Positions 45,472 through 55,266 of a DNA stretch of 60,809 nucleotides are shown piece after piece. Origin of the DNA: Pseudomonas lactucae. GTDB taxonomy: Bacteria > Pseudomonadota > Gammaproteobacteria > Pseudomonadales > Pseudomonadaceae. The translations under genes and the position numbers were made by a program. The stretch is taken from assembly GCF_016937615.1 (NCBI RefSeq), contig NZ_JAFHKI010000132.1:1-60809 (forward strand), written 5' to 3'. Under the pieces are notes generated by a model. It was given only the letters and a program-made list of their open reading frames with translations. It was not told where the DNA came from and did no database searches. Position 1 is the stretch's first letter. Every line of letters starts with the position of its first letter.

Positions 45472-46275
45472 ATGTCTGTATCGTTTAATAATCGGCCACA
45501 CGTGAATGTTGAACAGTTTTCGCTGGGGAATAAGTCTGTAGCGCCAGCAAAAAGCACCGGTAATTCTAATGTGCAGTCCAGCGGTATAGTCACCAGCCAG
45601 GCGGGGGTGCGTGATGAAAAACTTCCGGTTCTCAACAATCAAGTCATGGTGCCTGGTGCTGCGTTCACTAAGTTATTCGACATGCTTGAACAGATTTTCA
45701 GCGCCATGCGCGAAATGTTCATGGGGCCGAAAACTGCGCCTGTCATAGTGCCGGAGTCGAACAAGTCAGTGGTGACACCGGATGCACATCAGCATTCCGG
45801 GAAGCCGGATGCAAACAAACTCGAAGTGAAGCTACAGCCCAGTGTTCCCGTGCCTGCGAAGTCAGAGTCGCCGATACAGAACCTGAAGGTTGGCCTGTCG
45901 CAAGGGCCAAAACCCGAGATCATCGTAACCCATGATGCTAAGTCGAATATGCATGTGAACGTCAGTGTGGGTCATTGTCATTGCCCTGAGTCTGCGGACA
46001 GTGACGCGAAGTCGAAGATGCGGCTGGATAATAAGGCCCGCATACAGGTGGGCCCCGATGTGAACGCTGAGGACAAGGTCGAGGTCAAGGCAGAGGTGAC
46101 GCCCGGTGTGACGCCTGACACCAAGCCTCAACCAATGCCCACTGTTATACCGGATGCCACGCCGAAGCCATCGCCCGATGTGCCTGACCAGGAGCTGACC
46201 AGCCCGGCCCCTGCCGAAGTCCAACTTAACTCTAGAAACTGGCGGTTAAACGTACGCAACTCGTACAGATCCTGA
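45472..46275 (+). CDS. Hypothetical Ser/Asn-rich and Pro-rich protein, candidate type III secreted
   Basis: 267 residues with AAGGAA 7 nt before ATG 45472. The first 45 residues are rich in Ser, Asn and Gln and poor in acidic residues (MSVSFNNRPHVNVEQFSLGN), resembling type III export signals. One amphipathic helix follows (FTKLFDMLEQIFSAMREMFM, about 62-84). The rest is low-complexity, alternating Lys/Glu with many Pro (TPDTKPQPMPTVIPDATPKP), plus a CHCP motif. No fold is recognised. It follows the hrp box, so it is first in the island; it may be a secreted helper, chaperone-like or effector protein. Confidence 0.6.
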   Translation: MSVSFNNRPHVNVEQFSLGNKSVAPAKSTGNSNVQSSGIVTSQAGVRDEKLPVLNNQVMVPGAAFTKLFDMLEQIFSAMREMFMGPKTAPVIVPESNKSVVTPDAHQHSGKPDANKLEVKLQPSVPVPAKSESPIQNLKVGLSQGPKPEIIVTHDAKSNMHVNVSVGHCHCPESADSDAKSKMRLDNKARIQVGPDVNAEDKVEVKAEVTPGVTPDTKPQPMPTVIPDATPKPSPDVPDQELTSPAPAEVQLNSRNWRLNVRNSYRS

Positions 46276-46307
46276 GTTAACTTTCCGGCTTTAATTTTTA
46301 AAGTTGT

Positions 46308-46349
46308 GCAGGTGCCTTCACGCATATAAAGCATCGCGAAAGCGCCTGC
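46308..46349 (+). other. Imperfect hairpin between island genes 1 and 2
   Basis: GCAGGTGCCTTC and GAAAGCGCCTGC form an imperfect 12-bp stem about 33 bp after the first stop, just ahead of the second gene's GGGGGA ribosome site. It may be an internal attenuator or stabiliser. No T-run. Confidence 0.4.
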
Positions 46350-46362
46350 CTATGGGGGACGC

Positions 46363-47315
46363 ATGTCTGTTCTTTCAGTGAAAAATATTGTTCGTGTCAC
46401 AGATGTTGGGCCGGTAATGGGGGGTGGTTCACTTAATACCCGTAATGAACCTTATGCTCGGCATATACCGGTACATAAGGAATATGGGCGTGGTATTTGT
46501 GCCTGTTCAGATGCTGTGCAAGTAAAAACAAAAGAAGAGGAAAATGAAGCGCAAGCACTCATGTTGATGCAGGCTTCATTGAACTCTTTTTTTACCCGGT
46601 TTTTTAATTTGCTGGCAAAGCAAAACAATAAAGTTCCCGATGAAAAAGCTGTGCTGCCCAAGATCATCCCGTCAGTTCTGCCTCGGCGCGTAGTGCCCAC
46701 CCCCGACCGCTCGAGGGATATTCCTCGCCTGTCCAGCAAACGCAACGGTGCCAAGGCGGACAATATCTGGAGCGGATTTCGCCAGGGGCCTGATGGTAAC
46801 TGCGTGACGGTGTCGGCCATCAAGGCGGCGATGCATCGATTTGGTCAGAGCCCTATGGATATCTACAAAGAGGTCAAGCGCGTTGACGGAGGGTATTGGG
46901 TCACCATGCGTGACGACTTCCAACTCACCCTCACTGACCGTGAACTGGCTGAAGGCGTCCGCGGTTCGCGGTTTGTCGGGCAAGACAAAGGCATGCTCAA
47001 GGATGCGCATTTTCTGTTTGCAGTCAGTGCCAAGCGCGCGCAGATGGAGAACAACGATGGTACGGCGAGAAGGAGTTTCCAGGCGGCCATTCGCAGTTTG
47101 AACAATGGCGAGGATGAACGCGGGCCGGGGGAAGGATTCAAGCGGCTGGGGCTGAAGGCACACATGAAGCGTGTGTCCGTACGCGATCTTGCGCGCGGGC
47201 AGGTGGGGATGTGCAACCGCACCGGCATTCGGTGGCGGTCATCAATGGCCGTGAAGAAATGTGGGGGCGCAAGGGCGCGCCTCCCACCTTCGGTGACGCG
47301 GTAGCGTTGATGTGA
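46363..47315 (+). CDS. Papain-like cysteine protease homologue, candidate type III effector (frameshift at the His motif)
   Basis: About 317 residues when repaired. The N-terminal 130 residues are polar and disordered-looking. The domain starts with FRQGPDGNCVTVSAIKAAM: Gln141 lies six residues before Cys147, as in papain (oxyanion Gln, nucleophile Cys). A middle block MRDDFQLTLTDRELAEG and the conserved FAVSAKRAQMENN follow. The literal frame drifts after GQVGMCNRTG at 47223-47226. Adding one C gives GHSVAVINGREEMWGRKG and a stop at 47313-47315; without it the ORF ends at 47304. The His of HSVAV would be catalytic. A close paralogue follows. Confidence 0.7.
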
Positions 47316-47425
47316 GCATGGACGAGCGCGATAAAACGTAAGTGTGGCCAGGACGCGGTTCCAACCGGACCGTCGCCTCTGGTTGCTTGTTGGTCAATTT
47401 TTTCAGGTAATCAGGAAACCAGTCG

Positions 47426-48688
47426 ATGAGTATCTCAGTGTGCGCCCCGTCGGTGTTGCCGGTGACAGGTCCGAGCGGCTTGTTTTCGGAGGTAGGGGAA
47501 AAACGCAAGCAGGTTTCCCCGTTGTTCGATATCGCCCAGAGGCGTTTTGGCGAGCACTTCGACGTCAGCACTCATGGCGCCGTGATCAAGATGATGATGA
47601 TGATACTGGGCGCCACGCCGGCGGACATGTTCAATCAAGTCACGCCTTCCGGTTGGGGCTATGGCGTGACGATGAAGGACGAATTCAAGGTCCATGTCAG
47701 CCATGACGAGCTGAGGCAAGTCACGCAGGCGTCGAGGTTCAGTGGTCATGACGCCGAAGCCGTCAAGGCGGCCAATTTTGCGCTGGCTGTCTTTGTAAAA
47801 CGCAAACAGGCCGTGGGCGGGTACGCCAGTTTTGACCAGGCCCTGGCAAAAAGCCTGCAAGGCGAAACCACCCTCAGGTGTTTGCAGGGCATGGGTGTGC
47901 AGGGCCTTACCCAATACGTTACGCCGAGCGAGATGGTGGCTGAGGGCGTGGTGGCGGTGGTGGATAGCCATAGCCTGGGCAGCAGCCTGGTAGTGAATGG
48001 GGTCGCGCATCACTATGCCGACCGGCGCACGGTTGGCAATCGCTACGGCTATCGCTTGTTCCCTGATAAGTCGCGATACGAGCCGCCTGCGCACAAGGCA
48101 CCCGTGAAGCCAAAGCCCAAGGATATCTGGGGAGGCTTTTACCAGGGGTACCAGGGTAATTGCGTGACGGTTTCGGCGATCAAGGCGGCCATGATGCGGT
48201 TCGGGCAAAGTCCGGCTGACATTTACCGAGCGGTGACAGCCACTCCCGCAGGTTATGAGGTGGTCATGCGGGATGGCTTCACCCTGACGCTCACTCGGGA
48301 AGAGCTGGATAAGGCCAGACAAGGCTCTCACTTGCGCGGCAGCGCCCCGGCACTGTTGGAGGATGCCAATTTCCTGTACGCCGTGAGTGCCAAGCGTGCC
48401 CAGTTGGACAACAACGACTTTCGGGCCGGGGAAAGTTTCGAGGCCGCCATGGGCACCCTGAACGATGGTGAATACCCGGGGCAAGCCTTGCGCCGGCTGG
48501 GGCTGTTGGGCTACCTGAGGGAAAGCAATGTGACCGAACTGGCCAATGGCGCCATCGGTACCTTGGCCGATAACGACCATTCGGTCGCGGTCATCGAGGG
48601 CGCTCTCGATTATTACGGATCGAAGTACAGCCTGCGCTCGTCATCGCCTTGGATGAATCGGGGGTTCAGGGCCCTCAAGCTCATTTAA
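47426..48688 (+). CDS. Two-domain papain-like cysteine protease homologue (inactive copy plus active copy), candidate type III effector
   Basis: 420 residues from ATG 47426. The C-terminal domain (about 230-420) has FYQGYQGNCVTVSAIKAAMM with Gln240 and Cys246, then MRDGFTLTLTREELDKARQ, FLYAVSAKRAQLDNND and DHSVAVIEG with His385, closely matching the gene before it. The N-terminal domain (about 47-215) follows the same order (STHGAVIKMMMMILGATPADM; MKDEFKVHVSHDELRQ; FALAVFVKRKQ; DSHSLGSSLVVNG) but lacks the Gln and Cys. It looks like a pseudoprotease fused to a protease. Polar start MSISVCAPSVLPVTGPSG. Unknown substrate. Confidence 0.72.
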   Translation: MSISVCAPSVLPVTGPSGLFSEVGEKRKQVSPLFDIAQRRFGEHFDVSTHGAVIKMMMMILGATPADMFNQVTPSGWGYGVTMKDEFKVHVSHDELRQVTQASRFSGHDAEAVKAANFALAVFVKRKQAVGGYASFDQALAKSLQGETTLRCLQGMGVQGLTQYVTPSEMVAEGVVAVVDSHSLGSSLVVNGVAHHYADRRTVGNRYGYRLFPDKSRYEPPAHKAPVKPKPKDIWGGFYQGYQGNCVTVSAIKAAMMRFGQSPADIYRAVTATPAGYEVVMRDGFTLTLTREELDKARQGSHLRGSAPALLEDANFLYAVSAKRAQLDNNDFRAGESFEAAMGTLNDGEYPGQALRRLGLLGYLRESNVTELANGAIGTLADNDHSVAVIEGALDYYGSKYSLRSSSPWMNRGFRALKLI

Positions 48689-51600
48689 CCCAACAACCGC
48701 CTGAACCCCTCGATCGGCAACGGCCGGCTATGCAGATAGCCCTGGAACAAATGGCACCCCAGCTGTTGCAGGAACGCCAGTTGTTCCAGGGTCTCCACGC
48801 CTTCGGCGATCACCTCCAGGTTGAGGCTGCGGGCCATGGCCACGATGGCACGGATGATTTCGGCGTCGTTGGGGTCGTGGGTTGCGTCGCGTACAAACGA
48901 CTGGTCGATCTTCAGCGCATCCACCGGCAGGCGCTTGAGGTAGGTCAGCGACGAGTAGCCGGTGCCGAAGTCATCCATGGCAAAGCTCACGCCGAGTTTT
49001 TTCAGGCGGCGCATCTTGCTGATGGTGTCATCCAGGTTCTGAATCACGATGCCTTCGGTGATTTCCAGTTTCAGCAGGCTATAGGGCAGTGAGTGCTGGT
49101 TGAGGCTGTGCTCCACCTTTTCCACGAAGTCATTCTGACGAAACTGGCGGGGGCTGATGTTGACGCACAGGCTGAAATTCAGCGGGTCGACTTTGCCTTC
49201 CTTGATCAGTTGTTCGAAGGCGGCGCACGCCTCGTCGAGGATCCAGGTGCCCACTTCGAGGATCAGGCCGCTGTCTTCCAGCACCTTGATGAATTCGGAC
49301 GGTGATTGCGCGCCCAACTCCGGGTGTTGCCAGCGCACCAGCGCTTCGGCACCGATGATCTTGTTGCCGCGCGCATCCACCTGGGGTTGGTAATGCACGC
49401 TGAACTCGCCTCGCGACAGGGCCAGGCGCAGGTCGGTTTCCATGCGCAGGCGTTCGCTGGCGGTTCTTTGCATGCTGTTGTGGAACATTTGCGTGGTATT
49501 GCGTCCCGAGTCCTTGGCGCGGTAAAGCGCGATGTCGGCGCGCTTGAGCAGGTCGGCCGGGGTCGAACCATGGTCGGGGATCAGCGCCACGCCGATACTG
49601 GGCGTGACCTGCAGGCGCTGGCCGTCGAGGAACATCGGCTCCGAGAGCAATTCGCGCAGGGTGTCGGCCAGTGCCTGCACCTGCTTGCTGACTTGCGTGC
49701 GTGAGCCGTCCAGGCCGCTGAGCAGCACCACGAATTCATCCCCGCCCAGGCGCGCCACGGTGTCTTCCATGCGCACACTGGCCTCCAGGCGCGCGGTGAC
49801 GATCTTCAGTACGGTGTCGCCCACCGGATGGCCGAGGGAATCGTTGATGTGCTTGAAGTGGTCGAGGTCCAGGAACAGCAGCGCACCGCGCAAGTCGTGA
49901 CGCTTGAGCAAGGCGATCTGCTGGCTCAGGCGGTCCATCAGCAGCGCACGGTTGGGCAGGTTGGTCAGCGGATCGTGGTAGGCCAGGTGGCGGATCTGCG
50001 CCTGGGCATTTTTCAACAGGCTCACATCCCGGGCGGTCAGCAGCAGGCACGGGGTTTCGTTGAGGGTGATGGGCTCCACCGACACTTCCACCGCCAGCAA
50101 GTCACCGCGCTTGTTGTGCCAAATCATCTCCATGTGATGAATGCGGCCCTTGATCTGCAGCTCGGCCAGCAATGCCGAGCGCTGGTTCTCGTCGGCCCAG
50201 ATGCCGATCTGGTATAGGGTGAGGCCAATCGCTTCTTCGGCGCGGTAACCGGTCAGGCGACAGAAACCGTCGTTGACCTCTACATAACGGCCGGTCTCGC
50301 GCTCGGTGATGGAGATCGCGTCGGGGCTGGAGTGGAAGGCCTTGGCGAATTTCTCTTCGCTGGCCTTCAGGGCGGCCTCCGAACGCTGCTGCTGGGTGAT
50401 ATCACGCAGCGTGGTGACGATGCACGGTTGATCGCCGACCTTGATCAAGCGGCTGGAAATGACGCAGGTCAGGCTCTGACCATTCTTGTGATGCACCACC
50501 ACGGCCACATTGCTCAACGCCTGGTCACGAATCACCCGCTCGATACGCTGCACGCGCTGGTTCGAGTCGTCCCACAGGCCAATCTGGTCGGCGCTTTTGT
50601 CGATCACCTCGGCGGCGGTCCAGCCAAACGTCTGGGTAAACGCCGGGTTGATTTCGACAAAGGCGCCGCTGTCCAGGCCGGTGACGCAGATCGGGTCGGG
50701 GCTGGCCTGGAACAGGCTGGCGAATTTCTCTTCGGAGGCACTCAGGCGTTGTTCGCGCTCGACCTGATCGGTGATGTCCAGCAAGGTGCCGGCCATGCGC
50801 AGGGGCGCGCCGCGCTCATCGCGGTACAGGCGGGCGCGGCTTTCCAGGTAGCGCGAAGTGCCGTCTTCCATGGGCACGCGGTAGGTCAGTTGATAGTTGC
50901 CGGCCGGGCCTTCGCGCAGGGTGCGGTAGGCGCTGCGCATGTTGTCGCGTTCTTCGTCGGGCATGCCCTCGAAGAATGCATCGAAGGATTCATGGAAGGG
51001 TTCGGGCGGCAGTCCATGCAGTTGGGCGCGCGCGCCGAGCCATAGAGCATGCCGGTGGGGATGTGCCAGTCCCAGGTGCCCAGTTGGGCGGAGTCCAGGG
51101 CCAGATCGAGACGTTCCTGGCTGTCCTTGAGGGCTTGTTCGGCGTTTTTGCGTTCGGTGGTGTCGAGGAAGGTGCTGATCAGGTACGCCTCACCCTCCAG
51201 CTCGACCTTCTGCGCGCTGAGGGTGCCATCGTGGATCTGGCCGTTACTGGCGCAAAACTGCACCTCCATGGTGATGGGCTCGCCCTTGCGTTGGGTGGCC
51301 TTGACCAGTTGCACGCGCTGTTCGGGGTGGTGCCACAGGCCCAGGTCCAGGGTGGTGCGGCCGATGGCGTCGGCCACCGGCCAGCCGAACAGCATCTCGA
51401 AATACTGGTTGGCCTCACTGATCAGACCATCGGACTGGCGCGTCAGCAGGACCATGTTGGGGCACAGATGAAACAGCGTGGCGAAGCGTTTTTCGGAATG
51501 GCTGAGGGCGGCTTCACGCTCGCGCTGGTGGGTGATCTCGCGGATCACCCCGATCATGCGCCGCCGGCCGGCCTTGTCCGGCAGCAGGCTGCCATTGATT

Positions 51601-51962
51601 TCCAGCCAGTGCTGGCTGCCATCCGGCCAGCGGATGCGATGGTGCATGGCCTGCTCGAACGGCTCGCCGGCCAATACTGCGTGGAACGCACGGATCACAC
51701 GGGCGCGATCCTCCGGCGCCAGCAGATCCAGGTATTCCAGGTCCTTGGGCAACGGCTGCCGGGGGTCAAAGCCAAACAGCGCCTGGGTGCCTCGCGACCA
51801 GCTGATTTTTCCGCTGTCGATTTCCCAGTACCAGGCACCCAGCCGGGCGGCATTGAGCGCGGCCAGCAATTGCGGAGCGCTGTCCCAGCTCTGTTCCGCC
51901 TCTTGCGGGTCGAGGGCGTAGATGCGGGGCAAGGGTGGCACAGAGTCGACGGGGTTGCGCAT
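48685..51962 (-). pseudogene. Multi-PAS GGDEF/EAL cyclic-di-GMP signalling protein, frameshifted
   Basis: About 1090 residues, starting at ATG 51962 (MRNPVDSVPPLPRIYALD). Five PAS-type sensor domains, including FASLFQASPDPICV and FAKAFHSSPDAISI, precede a GGDEF domain with an intact active site (RLGGDEFVVLL) and an EAL domain with EALVRW, ITEG and DDFGTGYSSLTYLK. A frame change in the alternating GC run at 51025-51038 splits the protein inside the third PAS; one extra base restores QLHGLPPEPFHESF. Both enzymatic motifs are conserved, so it could make and degrade c-di-GMP. Confidence 0.85.
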
Positions 51963-52026
51963 TATCAAAGGGCCTTGGCTCGATGGACTGACAGCGCGGG
52001 GTACTCATGCCTGAAGCTGCAGCGGC

Positions 52027-52917
52027 TCATGCCGGTATTCCTGGCAGATCCGTTTGTGCGTCCAGCAGGCTCATGAACGCCCGCGCAGCGTTCGACAGCG
52101 TCCTTTCGGTGTGCACGATATAGCCTAGCTGGCGACTGAGTTGTATGCCCGGCAAAGCGATGCTCGCCACCTGATCATCCAGCATGGTGCGTGGCAGCAC
52201 GCTCCAGGCCAGGCCGATGGACACCATCATCTTGATCGTTTCCAGATAGTTAGTGCTCATCGCGATGTTCGGCGTCAGGCCCTGGGCTTCGAACAGTCGG
52301 CTGACAATATGGTGAGTAAAGGTGTTGCCGCCAGGGAAAACCGCCGGATGGCGAGCAATATCCGCCAGGCTGATGGTGCCGTTGCCGGCCAGGCTGTGTT
52401 CGAGCGCCACGACGAAATCCAGCGGGTCGTCCCACACCGGGGTGGCGCGCACCAGGTGATGGGGATCGGGCGCCAGGGTGATCACCGCCACTTCGGCGCG
52501 GCCATGCAGGATTTCTTCGTAGGCCACTTCCGAGTCGAGAAACTGAATATCCAGCGCGACGTTCGGGTATTCCCGAGTGAAGGTGCGCAGCACCGGCGGC
52601 AGGCGGTGCAGGCCGATGTGATGGCTGGTGGCCAAGGTGAGGCGGCCGCTGACTTCGCCGGTGAGGTTGGTGAGCGCGCGACGGGTGTCGTCCAGCACGT
52701 TGAGAATCTGATAAGCGCGCGGCAGCAGGGCCCGGCCGGCTTCGGTCAGGCCGACTTCGCGACCCAGGCGGTCGAACAGGCGCACCTTGAGTTGTTGCTC
52801 AAGCCCGGCAATGCGTTTGCTGACGGCCGGTTGGGTCAGGTGCAAGCGCTCGCCCGCCCCGGAGAAGCTGCCGGTCTCGGCGATGGCGATAAAGGCATTG
52901 AGGTTGGCCAGGTCCAT
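52027..52917 (-). CDS. LysR-family regulator divergent from leuC
   Basis: 296 residues from ATG 52917 (MDLANLNAFIAIAETGSFSG). Winged helix with AGERLHLTQPAVSKRIAGLE; CbbR-like effector domain with HHIGLHRLPPVLRTF. LysR genes beside leuC are common in Pseudomonas and may regulate leuCDB. 139-bp divergent gap. Confidence 0.86.
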   Translation of the reverse strand: MDLANLNAFIAIAETGSFSGAGERLHLTQPAVSKRIAGLEQQLKVRLFDRLGREVGLTEAGRALLPRAYQILNVLDDTRRALTNLTGEVSGRLTLATSHHIGLHRLPPVLRTFTREYPNVALDIQFLDSEVAYEEILHGRAEVAVITLAPDPHHLVRATPVWDDPLDFVVALEHSLAGNGTISLADIARHPAVFPGGNTFTHHIVSRLFEAQGLTPNIAMSTNYLETIKMMVSIGLAWSVLPRTMLDDQVASIALPGIQLSRQLGYIVHTERTLSNAARAFMSLLDAQTDLPGIPA

Positions 52918-53056
52918 GGTGGTATTCCAGTTGGTAATCCAAAGCATAAAAAATATGAATTTGAGTTATTTAATGTAGCGCCATACCATCAGCCTCACAA
53001 GCCAAAGGGTTATTGAAAAGCCCGGCGCATGAAACACCGCTGATGAGGACCGACTG

Positions 53057-54475
53057 ATGGCCGGCAAAACGCTTTACGACAAGCTTTGGGATTCCCATGA
53101 AGTGAAACGGCGCGATGATGGGTCGTCGCTGATCTACATCGACCGTCACATCATCCATGAAGTGACCTCGCCCCAAGCGTTCGAAGGCCTGCGACTGGCC
53201 GGGCGCAAGCCTTGGCGCGTCGACTCGATCATCGCCACCCCGGACCACAACGTCCCGACCACCCCGGAGCGCAAGGGCGGCATCGACGCTATTGTCGACA
53301 CCGTATCGCGTTTGCAGGTGCAGACCCTCGACGATTACTGCGATGAATATGGCATCACCGAATTCAAGATGAATGACGTGCGTCAAGGCATAGTGCACGT
53401 GATCGGCCCGGAGCAGGGCGCCACTTTGCCGGGCATGACCGTGGTCTGCGGCGACTCGCACACCTCCACCCACGGAGCCTTTGGCGCCCTGGCCCATGGC
53501 ATCGGCACGTCCGAGGTGGAACATGTGTTCGCCACCCAGTGCCTGGTCGCCAAGAAGATGAAGAACATGTTGGTCCGCGTCGAAGGCACTTTGCCGTTCG
53601 GCGTGACCGCCAAGGACATCGTCCTCGCCGTGATCGGCAAGATCGGCACCGCCGGCGGTAACGGCCACGCCATCGAATTCGCCGGCAGCGCCATTCGCGA
53701 TTTGTCCATCGAAGGCCGCATGACCATCTGCAACATGTCCATCGAAGCCGGTGCGCGTGTGGGCATGGTAGCGGCGGATGAGAAAACCGTTGAATACGTC
53801 AAAGGTCGCCCATTCGCGCCAAGCGGCGCCGATTGGGACGCTGCGGTCGAAGCCTGGAAAGACCTGGTGTCCGACGCCGACGCAGTGTTCGATACCGTGG
53901 TCGAGCTCGACGCCGCGCAGATCAAGCCGCAAGTCAGCTGGGGCACCTCGCCGGAAATGGTCCTGGCCGTCGACCAGAATGTGCCGGACCCGGCCCGCGA
54001 GGCCGACCTGGTCAAGCGCGGTTCCATCGAGCGCGCGTTGAAGTACATGGGCTTGAAAGCCAACCAGGCGATCACCGACATCCAGTTGGACCGCGTATTC
54101 ATCGGCTCCTGCACCAACTCGCGGATCGAAGACCTGCGCGCCGCGGCGGTGATCGCCAAGGGCCGCAAAGTCGCCTCGACCATCAAGCAAGCCATCGTGG
54201 TGCCGGGCTCGGGCCTGGTCAAAGCGCAAGCCGAAGCCGAAGGCCTGGACAAGATCTTCCTCGAGGCCGGTTTTGAATGGCGCGAGCCGGGCTGCTCGAT
54301 GTGCCTGGCGATGAACCCGGACCGTTTGGAGTCGGGCGAGCATTGCGCGTCCACCTCCAACCGTAACTTCGAAGGGCGCCAGGGCGCCGGCGGGCGGACC
54401 CACCTGGTCAGCCCGGCCATGGCCGCCGCCGCTGCCGTCAACGGTCGTTTCATCGACGTTCGCGAATTGATCTGA
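53057..54475 (+). CDS. leuC: 3-isopropylmalate dehydratase large subunit
   Basis: 472 residues. The 4Fe-4S cysteines lie in FIGSCTNSRIED and GCSMCLAMNPD; GDSHTSTHGAFGAL and TSNRNFEGRQG are the other aconitase-family blocks. With LeuD it isomerises 2- to 3-isopropylmalate in leucine synthesis. Followed 10 bp later by leuD. Confidence 0.96.
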   Translation: MAGKTLYDKLWDSHEVKRRDDGSSLIYIDRHIIHEVTSPQAFEGLRLAGRKPWRVDSIIATPDHNVPTTPERKGGIDAIVDTVSRLQVQTLDDYCDEYGITEFKMNDVRQGIVHVIGPEQGATLPGMTVVCGDSHTSTHGAFGALAHGIGTSEVEHVFATQCLVAKKMKNMLVRVEGTLPFGVTAKDIVLAVIGKIGTAGGNGHAIEFAGSAIRDLSIEGRMTICNMSIEAGARVGMVAADEKTVEYVKGRPFAPSGADWDAAVEAWKDLVSDADAVFDTVVELDAAQIKPQVSWGTSPEMVLAVDQNVPDPAREADLVKRGSIERALKYMGLKANQAITDIQLDRVFIGSCTNSRIEDLRAAAVIAKGRKVASTIKQAIVVPGSGLVKAQAEAEGLDKIFLEAGFEWREPGCSMCLAMNPDRLESGEHCASTSNRNFEGRQGAGGRTHLVSPAMAAAAAVNGRFIDVRELI

Positions 54476-54485
54476 GGAATACCCG

Positions 54486-55130
54486 ATGAAAGCTTTTACC
54501 CAACACACAGGTCTTGTCGCGCCGTTGGACCGTGCCAACGTGGACACCGACCAGATCATCCCCAAGCAGTTCTTGAAGTCGATCAAGCGCACCGGTTTCG
54601 GCCCTAACCTGTTCGACGAATGGCGCTACCTGGATGTGGGCTACGCCTACCAGGACAACGCCAAGCGCCCGCTGAACAAGGACTTCGTGCTCAACGCCGA
54701 ACGTTATCAGGGCGCCAGTGTATTGCTGGCCCGGGAAAACTTCGGTTGCGGTTCCAGCCGTGAACATGCGCCCTGGGCCCTGGAAGAGTATGGCTTTCGC
54801 AGCATCATTGCGCCGAGCTACGCCGACATCTTCTTCAACAACAGCTTCAAGAACGGCCTGTTGCCGATCATCTTGACCGACGCAGAAGTCGACGAGCTGT
54901 TCAAGCAGGTTGAAGCCGAGGTGGGCTACCAACTGACCGTGGATCTGGCCGCGCAAACCGTGACCCGCCCGGACGGCAAGGTGTACCACTTTGAAGTGGA
55001 TGCGTTCCGTAAGCACTGCCTGATCAACGGTTTGGATGATATCGGCCTGACCCTCCAGGATGGCGATGCGATTGCGGCGTTTGAAGCCAAACACCGGGCG
55101 AGTCAGCCTTGGTTGTTTCGCGACGCCTGA
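54486..55130 (+). CDS. leuD: 3-isopropylmalate dehydratase small subunit
   Basis: 214 residues. NVDTDQIIPKQFL near the start and ENFGCGSSREHAPWAL are the aconitase swivel-domain signatures. Overlapping-length operon spacing with leuC shows co-transcription. Confidence 0.96.
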   Translation: MKAFTQHTGLVAPLDRANVDTDQIIPKQFLKSIKRTGFGPNLFDEWRYLDVGYAYQDNAKRPLNKDFVLNAERYQGASVLLARENFGCGSSREHAPWALEEYGFRSIIAPSYADIFFNNSFKNGLLPIILTDAEVDELFKQVEAEVGYQLTVDLAAQTVTRPDGKVYHFEVDAFRKHCLINGLDDIGLTLQDGDAIAAFEAKHRASQPWLFRDA

Positions 55131-55153
55131 TTTGCTGTAGGCAGGACTGCCGC

Positions 55154-55227
55154 CATCGGGAGCAAGCCCCCCCCCACATTTTGATTCGTGAATGCAGTCA
55201 AAGGTGGGAGGGGGCTTGCCCCCGATA
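55154..55227. repeat. Inverted REP pair between leuD and the methyltransferase
   Basis: CATCGGGAGCAAGCCCCCCC on the left and GGAGGGGGCTTGCCCCCGAT on the right, inverted, same family as 39706-39779. The left unit contains a run of nine C where the family has CCCCCTCCC. That suggests a substitution or base-call problem. Confidence 0.8.
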
Positions 55228-55266
55228 GGGCCAGTGTTAACAACACACCACCCAAGGAGAGCCACC

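Noticed and set aside
46276..47425. Second or third hrp box inside the island
   Set aside because: No GGAAC-N15/16-CCAC match ahead of the two protease-like genes; they are presumed to be read from the first promoter.
52970..54592. 540-codon minus-strand frame opposite leuC
   Set aside because: Antisense shadow; leuC is unmistakable on the plus strand.
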